64,000 nucleotides of DNA from Vanessa cardui. Its lineage: Eukaryota > Arthropoda > Insecta > Lepidoptera > Nymphalidae. Below the pieces are notes generated by a model. That model saw only the letters and a list, made by a program, of their open reading frames with translations. It ran no database searches and was not told the origin of the DNA. Location of the stretch: NCBI RefSeq assembly GCF_905220365.1, contig NC_061152.1, forward strand, positions 3,957,001-4,021,000. The letters are read 5' to 3'. This document shows, piece by piece, positions 55,401 to 64,000 of this stretch (position 1 is its first letter; the number at the start of each line of letters is the position of its first letter). The position numbers and the translations under genes are program-made.

Positions 55401-58143
55401 TGACAAATTTCATAGAAATTCTGCCACATGTGTATTCGACCAACCCGCATTGGAACAGCGTCGTGGAATATGCTCCAAACCTTCTCTCCTCTAAGGGAGA
55501 GAAGGCATTTAGACCAGCAGTGGGAATTTACAGGCTTTTGTTGTTGTTGTATTGTTGTGTTCCGGCTTGAAGGGTGAGTGAGCCAGTGTAACTACAGGCA
55601 CAAGGGACATAGCATCTTAGTTCCCAAGGTTGGTGGCACATTGACGATGTAAGAAATAGTTAATATTTCTTACAGCGTCATTGCCTATGAGTGATGGTCA
55701 CCACTTACCATCAGGTGGCCCATATGTTCGTCCGCCATCCTATATCATAAAAAAAAAAAAATTACGCATATTAGTTTAACAATTAAACCAACTCAAGTCT
55801 ATCCAAAGCAATTGATTTTTACAAAAGATTGTTTTGAATTTTTCAGACATGAAATATGTAATTGAGCAAATGAAGACTCAGTGTGTCATTGAGTCTGATA
55901 AACCAAAACAGAAGACTCAGTCAGAACTGAGCATCACAGACATGGTGCGGATAATCGAGGAGAACGGGAGTCTTGATGAGGAGGATTTGTTGGAAATATT
56001 GACATGCCCAAGTCCTGTGTGGTGGGAGGAACCACCTGATGGATATATTGAAGGTAAGTTCTTTTAACTAATATGGAGACTGAGATGGTCAAGTGGTTAG
56101 AACGCGTGCATCTTTCTACCGCCAAACAACAGTACTCAGTATTGCTGTGTTCCAGTTTGAAGGGTGAGTGAGCCAGTGTAACTACAGGCACGTGTTATGT
56201 CCCTATAACATCTTAGTTCCCAAGGTTGGTGGCACATTGACGATGTAAGGAATACTTAATATTTCTTACAGCGTCATTGTCTATGAGTAAAAGTGACCAC
56301 TTACCATCATGTGGCCCATATGCTCGTCCGTCAAACTATACCATAAAAAAAAAGAAATCTTAACCGATGCTTGCGGGTTACAAAGCAACACTGAATATTC
56401 ATGTGCTAAATTTGTGTTTATTATTAATCTCGAGCTCGGTGAAGGAATATATTGTGAGGTAACCTGCATGTGACTGATTTAAAAGAAGTTCTGCTACATG
56501 TGTTTCCACCAACCCGCATTGGAGCGTGGTTGAATATGCTCCAAACCTCCTCAAAGGGAGAGGATGCCTTAGCCCAGTTGTGGGATATTTAATGGCTGGT
56601 AATGTGGCTATTTCGTGTCTCGGAAAGGAAATTAAAGTCCTTTTTATGAACTTTTTTCGGTCTGATTACTATTCTGATAAGCTTTGAATTGCATGTGTAT
56701 TTGTGCACTCGTGTATTATGACATGACTCCAATGAGATCAGTTCAAATCAAAAGGTCATTAACCAAAATCAAAAATCTAAATAAACTTTATTCAAGGAGG
56801 CTTTTACAAGCACTTTTGAATCGTCATTTTACAATTATGTGAAGCTACCACCGGTTCGGAAAGTAAATTCTACCGAGAAGAACCGACAAGAAACTCAGTA
56901 GTTACTCTTTTTTTTGTATGTTTTCTTTAAGTATAATGTCTTATCGATTTCAGAAGCACTGTTCTCCCAAGACCGACCGGCTAAAATAATAAGTGTCAAG
57001 AATCAAATAAAAGAAGAAAAAGAAAAAGATGTAGAAAGAAAACGAAATAGAGAAGACAAACATGAGTTAAATAATAACAGTGATACAGTAGACTTACCGG
57101 ACAGATTGGACATTAATATAGAGGGCAGAGGTAAAAGCTTTATTAGTAAACGATGTAAATTAGAGACTCTTTTAGGTATAATTAAAAACAAAAGCGTAAA
57201 GCCAATTATTAATAACAATAATTCAAATAAAAATGAATCAAATCCCATCAAGAATAAAGAAATAGAAGTCACAGAAGCTGTAGAAGTAAAAGAAATAAAT
57301 AAAGAAGTGAAGAATAAAAGAAATTCAGAATGCACGGAAGAAGATTTGATCGAATTTAGAGATGATGAAATTTTAAGGCATTTGGAGAATCTTGAAATAC
57401 CAATCGAAGTGGCTGTTAAGAAGAATGATTTAGAAGACGTATCAAGAAGAATATCGATTGAGTCAAATACAAGTGACAGAAATATGTCCGCAGAGTATTT
57501 AGATTTGAGTCTGCTTGATGACGAAGAACCTGATAGCACACTGTATACTAAAACGATCAAAAGTGAATCTAATCTAGACTTAAAGCCAGAAAATGAATCT
57601 GAATTAATTAACGAACAGTCTGACAGGATACCTAGAATACACAATGATTACAATGAAACAAATGACAAGAGCGAAGACAATAATGACAAAACAGACAGCA
57701 CGGATGAAAGTAATACTAAAATTTATAATAAGAAACTTGATAATGAATTAGTAACGGTTTATAAAATAATTAACAACGAGGCAGATGAAACAAACAAAGA
57801 TACAAATGTAAATATAGATAAGATAAAAGATACAAGAGATATGGTTGATAGGAAAATCAATTCGTACTACAAACAATGTAAAAAGATTCCATCTTTAAAG
57901 TTGAAACTCGTTAAAGAATCAAACGATAAGTGTAATCGTTATGAAAGTAAAGCAATCACTATATCAGACAGCGATAATGTCAAGTACTGTTTCATTTGTT
58001 CATCAATATTTGACTCGGAGCAGTGTAATTACTGTCTAAGGAAGACTTTGAAAAGGAAATTGAACGAGTATGCCTGTGATATCTGCGGTGTGATGGTTAA
58101 TACTAAACAAGAAATGATCAGACATTTAAGCAGTCATGTTTGA
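52474..58143 (+). CDS. three-exon 600-residue charged protein with C-terminal C2H2 finger
   Basis: Exons: 52474-52879, 55847-56053 and 56954-58143, joined in phase 1 both times. Donors are GTAATC and GTAAGT; acceptors follow 'gaatttttcag' and 'cgatttcag'. The ATG (MSLKNAKAEKKKP) lies 15 bases after an acceptor, implying a leader exon further left. Residues 1-135 are Lys-rich and basic. Exon 2 encodes an acidic, helical stretch ending WWEEPPDGYIE. Exon 3 is long, low-complexity and rich in Asn, Glu, Lys and Asp. The C terminus has a Cys4 cluster (C550, C553, C562, C565) and a regular C2H2 finger (C579, C582, H595, H599), one residue from the end. The basic start and finger suggest a nuclear or chromatin protein. 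I do not recognise the family. Introns 1 and 2 are full of SINEs. Confidence 0.8.
52890..53135 (-). repeat. R2, reverse, with inverted duplication at its end (in intron 1)
   Basis: 'ctatactaatattataaat', 'ctggcggtctttcactaac', 'gacaaccaacccttaaaatg', then a hairpin, then the normal R2 end 'aacaactagtatg'. Confidence 0.75.
53047..53097. repeat. perfect 23-bp inverted repeat, 5-base loop (in intron 1)
   Basis: Arms 53047-53069 and 53075-53097 are exact complements (the left arm starts 'acccttaaaatgcaagcg'). It lies inside the terminal region of R2. Confidence 0.95.
53140..54900. other. AT-rich part of intron 1
   Basis: 53140-53280 is an R2-like fragment in reverse. The rest is A/T-rich with no recognised element. 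Confidence 0.4.
54907..54965 (-). repeat. SINE-B 5' fragment, reverse (in intron 1)
   Basis: 'taagtgggtggtactgtgg' and 'acaaagccctacca' are the reverse of the SINE-B start. Confidence 0.65.
55157..55752 (+). mobile_element. SINE-B interrupted by SINE-A (in intron 1)
   Basis: SINE-B runs 55157-55245, is interrupted, and resumes at about 55550 to the A-run at 55752. The flanks of the insert carry near-identical tattatt and tattgtt, the SINE-A target duplication. Confidence 0.88.
55246..55549 (+). mobile_element. SINE-A inserted in SINE-B (in intron 1)
   Basis: Full head 'gagtcgagatggcccagtgg' with 'gcgggttcaaaaccagg' B box, complete body, 3' end 'gcagtgggaatttacaggc' and a (TTG)n tail. Confidence 0.9.
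56076..56600 (+). mobile_element. SINE-A interrupted by SINE-B (in intron 2)
   Basis: The SINE-A head (56076-56114) stops after 'gtgcatctt' and resumes at 'atcttaaccgatgcttgcg' (56357) to 'gtgggatatttaatggctgg'. It begins about 20 bases after the exon 2 donor. Confidence 0.88.
56115..56356 (+). mobile_element. SINE-B inserted in SINE-A, with atctt duplication (in intron 2)
   Basis: 5'-truncated SINE-B from 'tctaccgccaaacaacag' to its A-run. Duplications of atctt at 56110-56114 and 56357-56361 bound it exactly. Confidence 0.9.
56766..56912 (-). repeat. LINE-Z tail (in intron 2)
   Basis: 'aaatctaaataaactttatt' to 'aactcagtagttactctttt', 40 bases before the exon 3 acceptor. Confidence 0.85.
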
Positions 58144-58199
58144 AGATATTGTTGTAAAAGGCTTTTTGACAATGCCAAAAATAGTGTGACTTATTGTAA

Positions 58200-58598
58200 T
58201 CAGTGTATATTATGAGTTTGGAAATGGTTATACTAACGAAAGTTGAAAATAATACTTAATTTACTCAAAAATCCATCAATAAAAATGCATTTTTTCAAAC
58301 GTTTGTCACGTGACACAAAACGCTCCTGATTGTCCGGGCTTATGATGAAGTCACTTACTTGTTAACCTTGCTTTTCTACTATATGTACCACAGATTAAAA
58401 TACAGCAAAGTGACGTCACCGACCCCATTGCAGCGCCATATTGTCCAAGGAGCGTTTTTGCGCGCTATTTAAATATGAAATTTTTAATATGATATTTTTC
58501 GGCAAATATGTACTAGAAATAAAAAACACAACTTTTACTGAGTTTCTTAACTTCTACTAAATAATATAAAATGGATTTTAAAAACCAGTCAAATAGCC
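58200..58598 (-). mobile_element. MITE-E, copy 3
   Basis: Reverse copy starting about 60 bases past the stop codon of the 600-residue gene. 'gcaaagtgacgtcaccgacc' and the end 'ccagtcaaatagcc' are conserved; the left terminus is lost. It may form part of the 3' UTR of that gene. Confidence 0.82.
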
Positions 58599-58667
58599 TA
58601 TTAATATGGTTTTGTTGTTGTAAATGTTGTTGCAAGTCTGAATCATAATTGTTCCGTCAACAGTATC

Positions 58668-58865
58668 AAGTTTTGTTGTGTTTCGGTTTGAAGGAAGAAG
58701 ATTACAAATGTCTATAAACCTTACTGACCACCAGGATGGTGATGACTGATCTATCATTACACAGTATAAAACAAAGTACCATACCGCTGTCTGTCCTATG
58801 AATGCTTAAATGTTTAAAATTATACAACGGATTTTGATGAGGTTTACAGTGATTTGAGAGAAGTT
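58668..58865. repeat. decayed SINE-B and reverse R1
   Basis: 58668-58735 has SINE-B blocks ('tgttgtgtttcggtttgaag'). 58752-58865 is R1 in reverse ('cacagtataaaacaaag', 'acaacggattttgatgagg'). Confidence 0.6.
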
Positions 58866-59091
58866 TAAGTTGTATTATATTTTATAGTCTATCCTTCACA
58901 ATAAAATAAATGGACTATATATTAAATATTTTTAAATTGGTCACCGACTTCATGATATTACAAATTAAATTAAAACGAAATTAGTATGTATATAATTGGA
59001 CCTAGTTGTAAGAACTTTTTAGCTTTTGATATTTGTACAATTTTTTGTTTTTTTTTTTTTTATTTGTGCCAAGAGTGCACATATTAGGCTA

Positions 59092-59418
59092 ATGTCATAG
59101 ATGTATCATCGGCAAAATTCGTAAAACCGATCACACCCGAATTGAGTACGCTATCCCGAATTATCAATATCCATTTCTCATGTGAATATGATCTTTACAC
59201 AAACGTAATAACTTGTAATATCATATGACCCAATATATTCGTCAATTCGACGCGTCCATTTACACGCACTCGCTGTCTCGGGTCGAACTGACGCGGGAAT
59301 CTATAGCGACGAATAGCGTCGAGTGGCGCGATAGGGAGCTGTTTCTGTTGGTTGTGTGAAATGGCATTAATTGGTTTTATTGAATTTGCCGATGCTACAC
59401 CTAAGTTGTGTCGTACTA
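59092..59418 (-). mobile_element. TA-M1 MITE, copy 4
   Basis: The interior is in reverse relative to copy 1 ('gaactgacgcgggaatctat'); the right end 'ctaagttgtgtcgtacta' is intact and the left end eroded. Confidence 0.8.
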
Positions 59419-59801
59419 TAAGCCAATATTCGCTTATTTATGACTTTATCCGCCATTACATTAAATATATTTGACATAAATAATAACTCGTTGGAATAGT
59501 TAATTGTATATACGCTCAAAACGCTTAACTTAAGTAGTTAAATAATAATTAAGTTATTATAATTAACTGTATTATTAGTATTATAAATCAATGACTTTCA
59601 CTAACAGTCTTACTTAAAATATTTTTTGAACATATCTGTGTTAAATATTTAATTTGATATTCGAAGGCAGACCTTGTTCATTGTTGGTAATTTATGATTT
59701 TTTTTGTAAGCTTTGACTCAAAAATGTATTAACAAGGGGCAATGATTGTATCTATTCATAATAGCCTAGTGTAATTAAGACGCAGGAATAAAGATAAATA
59801 A

Positions 59802-60101
59802 AGCCCATTACACAATGAAAAAAATAAGAGATAAGGAACAAGAAATAAGGAATAGCGGAATCCAGAGATGGCAGCACCGTTAATCAATTCATAATTCAAA
59901 AATGAGGAATAAGAATAAAATTTCCGTCGCGGTGGGAATTTGTTTCTTATATCTCATAGCCAGCCAATCGCGGGGCATTTTTTCAACGAAGTATCGTAAA
60001 ACTAACAACAGCACGTAACTAGTAGCAGGTATTCAACCGCTGTGATTGGTTGATATTGTACTTATTCCTTATCTCTTATTTTTTTCATTGTGTAATGGGC
60101 T
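59802..60101. mobile_element. MITE-Q, 37-bp perfect terminal repeats
   Basis: Left 'agcccattacacaatgaaaa' region (59802-59838) and right 60065-60101 are exact inverted copies. ATAA flanks both ends as a likely 4-bp target duplication. No coding. Confidence 0.9.
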
Positions 60102-60216
60102 ATAATTCTCAACTTATCAGTGTTGCACTATAAAATAACTAAAACGAGCGATTTCATTATATTGGCTTCGTGACAGCTATACCTATTTGACACTGACAAA
60201 CGTCATTCTAGTGTCA

Positions 60217-60416
60217 TACAGTCGGGGTAAGAAAAGGTTCGTCACCTTACGATCTATTTTCGTGCGCTCAGTGTGAGCGATAATCTGCTTCACCGATCGA
60301 GAATGACATATTGCGTCGCAATGATTCGATGTTTAGATTCAAAAGGTACTAAGAGTTTAATACTTGATAAAGGAATGAATTTGAAAACTGACGAAGGTTT
60401 TCTTACTCTGACTGTA
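60217..60416. mobile_element. TA-M2 MITE, copy 2
   Basis: Starts 'tacagtcggggtaagaaaa', ends 'ttcttactctgactgta'; the reverse complement of the copy at 6353-6553, with close sequence identity throughout. Confidence 0.82.
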
Positions 60417-60419
60417 CTT

Positions 60420-61445
60420 AGTAGCCAACTTTTGCGTGCAAGTTTTATTTTGATATGTGTCAACTTAGACAAAAATAAATAAACAAAGATGACCTTGAAT
60501 GTATGTGACGTCATTGAGATATATAATCTGTCGTGTTCATTGTGAATTGCGTTTTAATGTCAGTTAAATTGTCATTAGAATTTTGGAACGAATTAAAGTA
60601 TCTATGAGTAGTTAACAGTAGTGTTTGTATTATAAATAAAGATATATTAATCAAGAACTGTTTGTATAGAAAAGCTATTAGAAAATCTCAAAGAATGCGT
60701 TTTATATAAGGTATATATCTATAAATCCTGCTGTTGAAATATAGCCTATATGAAAACATCTTATATTAGTAATTAAAAATAAAATTGTCCTTACAATATA
60801 ATACCTTTGCGTCAAAACGTTTCGCAAATTAAAAAATCTTCCAACTATGAAATAATCTTTAGAATATAGAAAAGTATATTCGTCTCTTTCTAGCAATAGT
60901 TTTTACACAAAAAGAGATCTCTTTCTTGTCAAATATAACTAATATGACTTTGACATTTTGGATATTGATTCTTTTAATGCAATTTGTTATAATGAAATAA
61001 CATGTATGTGTGTGTATGCAGTTTTGTATGTAAATGTTGTAAATCAGTATAATTATAATGTTATATGTATATAAATGGTTATATAGTGAAAATACGTAAA
61101 TAAAATTATCGTATACTTTTATTTCTTGATGCTTTAACCATGAGAATAATCGTCACAGCTACAACTTTTTTTTTTATTAAAAAGCTATCTATTTTCCCGT
61201 GACTTCATTTGTTTATGGGGCTTCGGTATTGTGTCAGGTATTATACTTGGTTTACACGGGGTTAGTGAATCGATATTTCTGACCCAGGAATTGGCTGAAT
61301 ATAGACAGGATCGGACAGTAAGTACGACAGTCAATTATAAAATTGGCGTGGACTACAAAAACATCAGGTTTTATACTTGGTTTAAACGGGGTCAGTGACT
61401 GGACCCAGTGACTCGGTATTTTGGACCTAGAAGCGGACTTAATGT
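60420..61445. other. AT-rich intergenic DNA
   Basis: No exon recognised. 61230-61300 and 61355-61440 share 'tatacttggttta' and 'acggggt.agtga', a small direct duplication. Confidence 0.4.
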
Positions 61446-61449
61446 AGAC

Positions 61450-61850
61450 ATGATCAAATCAAAATAAACTTTATTCAAGTAGGCTTTTACAAGTACTTTT
61501 GAATCGTCATTTTACAATTAAGTGAAGCTACCACCGGTTCCGAAAGTAGATTCTACCGAGAAGAACCGGCAAGAAACTCTGTAGTTACTCTTTTTTAACA
61601 TTTAAAAATACAATTATTTAAATTAATATATCATGCGTGGAAGTCAACGGGTATTAGCTCCACGCTTTTTTATCATCTATAAAATCTTGTATTGAATAAT
61701 ATGCTTTTTCTACCAATGTATTTTTTACAAACGATTTGAATTTACTAACCGGTAAAGTTAAAAATGTCTGCGGAATTTTATTATAGAAGCAGATACCCTG
61801 CCCCAAGAAGAACTTATTGACTTTGCGGAATCGGACAGTAAATAAAGATA
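61450..61850 (-). repeat. LINE-Z 3' end
   Basis: Tail 'caaaataaactttattcaag', middle 'ttttttatcatctataaaat', end of coding 'gtctgcggaattttattata'. Confidence 0.87.
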
Positions 61851-61883
61851 GTCAGCTACAAATATGTAAGTGTACCTTCTACA

Positions 61884-62520
61884 CAGTGGCTGATTTACAA
61901 ATCTGCGGTTGGAGGCTAGTAGGCTATTCAATTTTTGCTGCCCCTACTTTTTTTTTGTAACATTTATGATTTGTGTTTTATCGCCCTCATTACATCGGAT
62001 TTCTGCAAGTTACTAGATTATCTTCCCAACCCGCTATGTAGTGACAAGTATACGGATTACGGACGTAATGTGTATACATACATATAATGTTATATGTAAT
62101 TACAAGTCTTTTTTTTATTTCTGTAAGATAACAAATTTGGCCTAAATTTGCCGCCCCTCTAAATCTGCCGCCCTCGGCTCCAGCCTACCTAATTAATAGC
62201 CTGTAAATTTCCCACTGCTGGGATAAGGCCTCCTCTTCCATTAAGGAGAGGGTTTGGAACATATTCCACCACGCTGTTCCAATGCGGGTTGGTGGAATGC
62301 ACATGTGGCAGAAGTTTGATGAAATTAGACACATGCAGGTTTCCTCACGATTTTTTCCTTCACCGCCGAGCACGAGATGAATGATAAATACAAATTAAGC
62401 ACATATGTATAATGGTGCTTGCCTAGATTTGAACCCGCAATCATCAGTTAAGATGCTCGCGTTCTAACCACTGGGCCATCTCAGCTCAGCCTAGTTAGCC
62501 TATTGGTAAATCCGCCACTG
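61884..62520 (-). mobile_element. hAT-M MITE, copy 4, carrying a SINE-A
   Basis: 'cagtggctgatttac' to 'taaatccgccactg', flanked by cttctaca and cttctact (7 of 8). A SINE-A lies near its right end. Confidence 0.9.
62188..62486 (-). mobile_element. SINE-A nested in hAT-M
   Basis: Complete reverse SINE-A with a target duplication of cagccta (62181-62187 and 62487-62493), cutting the MITE sequence 'cagcctacttagcc'. Confidence 0.9.
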
Positions 62521-62642
62521 CTTCTACTACAAACAAGCATTGACTGCCTAAACGCATCCATACTCTATACAATGTCAGTCTTACTAGACTGACTTGTCAG
62601 CGCTGGAATAGCTTACTATGCTGCCGTTAATGAAGTGTAAAC

Positions 62643-62685
62643 CAGGAGGCCTTAGCCCAGCTGTGAGAAATTTACAGGCTGGTTA
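62643..62685 (+). repeat. SINE-A 3' fragment
   Basis: 'aggaggccttagcccagctg' and 'gaaatttacaggctgg'. Confidence 0.65.
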
Positions 62686-62762
62686 TGTATGTTGTTATGT
62701 AATATATTATATTATAAAGAAACGTTTGAGATATGTAATTTCAATGATGCTCCTATCTCTAC

Positions 62763-63062
62763 CTTTTGTTAGAATGCCCCGCTATCGTCCAATTATTTTC
62801 TAATGACAGCTCAATCATATTTAAAATAAGAAATAGTGTTACATGCCAGTATTAAATTCTATGCCGTATAAAATAATATTAACTACAGCTTAACAAATTA
62901 TTGATCAATTAATTACAATAATAATTAATTTAATAAAGTAAATTAAATAGCCCCTGCTATATTCATAATATGCAATAATAATGTGATATAAATTATGTGA
63001 ATTATGATGTAGAATCAAATGTCATAACACCGTATTGAAGGCTAGGGTAACTCTGTAACAGA
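62763..63062 (-). repeat. R4, uninterrupted copy
   Basis: The reverse complement of 21136-21925 without the 503-bp insert. It serves as an empty site for that insertion. Confidence 0.82.
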
Positions 63063-63289
63063 TATTTAAATTTAGCTGCTGAGTCAACTTGAACTCAAGT
63101 AAGTGAACTTGAAAGATATTTCTGTTCTGGAGCTAAAATATTCTGTGTAGCAATTTTAAGGGTTAGTGATTCAGTTTAACTACTGTGCACATGTTTAACA
63201 ATGGTACCAGTTACCACTAATCATTAGGTAGGCTACCTCGCTATTTTAAATAAATTTAAAAAATGGTGATTTTACGGGTGACATCTCTC

Positions 63290-63362
63290 TTACAGGCAAA
63301 AGGGACATAACATCTTAGTTATCTAAGTTGGTATTGGTTGGTCGGTGGTGACCACATACCAA
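63290..63362 (+). repeat. SINE-B fragment
   Basis: 'ggcaaaagggacataacatc' and 'ggtggtgaccacatacca'. Confidence 0.6.
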
Positions 63363-63860
63363 CACCATTAACTAAAATAAGCTGATAAGTAGATATATTA
63401 GAAGATGAATAATAAAACACAGATTTGAAAGAACAATTTATTGTTTATTTTTAGATTTTCGTTTCGTTTCTCTTTCTCCACATTGCGAGTGATATATTAT
63501 ATCAATCAATAAAATATCTAACTCACTCAAACTATTCACACGACCCATAGACAACGTGCGATGCCATAGACGGTCCTTGAAAAAGACAAGAATATTCACG
63601 ACTTTAAACAATTTAATAAAAAATCGAAAGTAGTTCTAAATTTATCTTAACATAAATAAACTACCAAATCCTACATATTGAAATAAATGACTTTAAAGAT
63701 TTAAATCTTTGAATGACTTAGGCAGTTGGGATTACAAATAAAACAAATAACACTTTTAATAGATTACAAGTCGCGCCAATATCGACTTTACAAAAATAAG
63801 AATAATAATAATGGCGGTTTAATTCAGTTTCGCGCGCTTTTGTTTTTGTTTTTAATTTCT
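63363..63860. other. AT-rich DNA, possible promoter region at its right end
   Basis: 63415-63470 has 'aataataaaacacag' and an 'aatttattgtttattttt' run that could be a minus-strand 3' end. Near 63810-63842 'gcggtttaattcagtttcgcgcgc' includes a TTTCGCGC motif of E2F type. No coding in between. Confidence 0.3.
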
Positions 63861-63866
63861 AGCCAA

Positions 63867-63892
63867 ATGGATAAAGGATCACTTAAATGTAC
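63867..63892 (+). CDS. possible first coding exon of a gene leaving the window
   Basis: An acceptor-like 'ttttaatttctag' precedes ccaaATGG, an ATG in good context (MDKGSLK), and a donor-like 'gtacgtat' follows after 22 coding bases (63889 on). The frame stays open to the window edge if unspliced, but that part is low-complexity. The product is unknown. Confidence 0.25.
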
Positions 63893-64000
63893 GTATATTT
63901 TGTTTTTTTTTACGACCTCTGTTCTCAAATCGAAATTTTATTTGTTTTTTCCATCATTGTTCCTCGGAATGCACGTGAATCTGTTGGTCTTCTTGTGTGT

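Noticed and set aside
57003..57644. 213-codon minus-strand frame
   Set aside because: Antisense of exon 3 of the 600-residue gene; its low-complexity Asn/Glu/Lys codons leave the reverse frame open.

Overview
The window looks like a piece of a lepidopteran (butterfly or moth) nuclear chromosome. The unique DNA is very AT-rich, host genes have short exons with GT-AG introns, and most of the sequence is interspersed repeats of kinds familiar from butterfly genomes. These include tRNA-headed SINEs ending in GTT repeats, CR1/Jockey-like LINE tails ending in TTTGAT-like repeats, short inverted-repeat elements, and 'ACTAGCGACCCGCCCCG'-type repeats. I see no rRNA, no genuine tRNA gene, no CRISPR and no bacterial-style operon. 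Family names used here (SINE-A, SINE-B, SINE-C, LINE-Z, LINE-Y, hAT-M, TA-M1, TA-M2, MITE-E, MITE-P, MITE-Q, R1 to R4) are my own labels for families recurring inside this window.

Layout. 1-10.9 kb is repeat-dense intergenic DNA with one possible 54-codon gene on the minus strand (1.3-1.5 kb). 10.9-15.8 kb is an apparently full-length, GC-rich Jockey-group non-LTR retrotransposon on the minus strand, with intact ORF1 (zinc knuckles) and ORF2 (endonuclease plus reverse transcriptase) and an 8-bp target duplication. 16-29 kb is again repeats and AT-rich DNA. 29.4-31.7 kb holds a three-exon gene for an unrecognised cysteine-containing protein of about 372 residues; a palindromic transposon lies directly behind its stop codon. 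35.9-36.7 kb holds a single-exon, minus-strand gene with six C2H2-type zinc fingers. 37-45 kb is LINE relics, a 21-bp minisatellite and nested MITEs. 45.2-48.0 kb holds a four-exon gene for a 55-residue secreted peptide, with a TATA box and poly(A) signal; all its exons are tiny and each intron carries transposons. 48.4-49.8 kb contains a decayed Helitron replicase. 52.5-58.1 kb holds a three-exon gene for a 600-residue, charged, probably nuclear protein with a C-terminal C2H2 finger; two of its introns contain SINEs nested in each other in both orders. The right end (about 63.87 kb) may contain the first coding exon of a gene running off the edge.

The four better-supported host genes (29.4, 35.9, 45.3 and 52.5 kb) are separate units and do not form an evident pathway. 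Two encode C2H2 zinc-finger proteins, one a zinc-ribbon-like protein, one a secreted peptide. The most informative material is the peptide gene, whose exons are too short for ORF-based calling, and the stack of datable transposon insertions (target duplications, empty sites, nested copies). All exon models are read by eye from splice motifs and reading phase and have no transcript support here.
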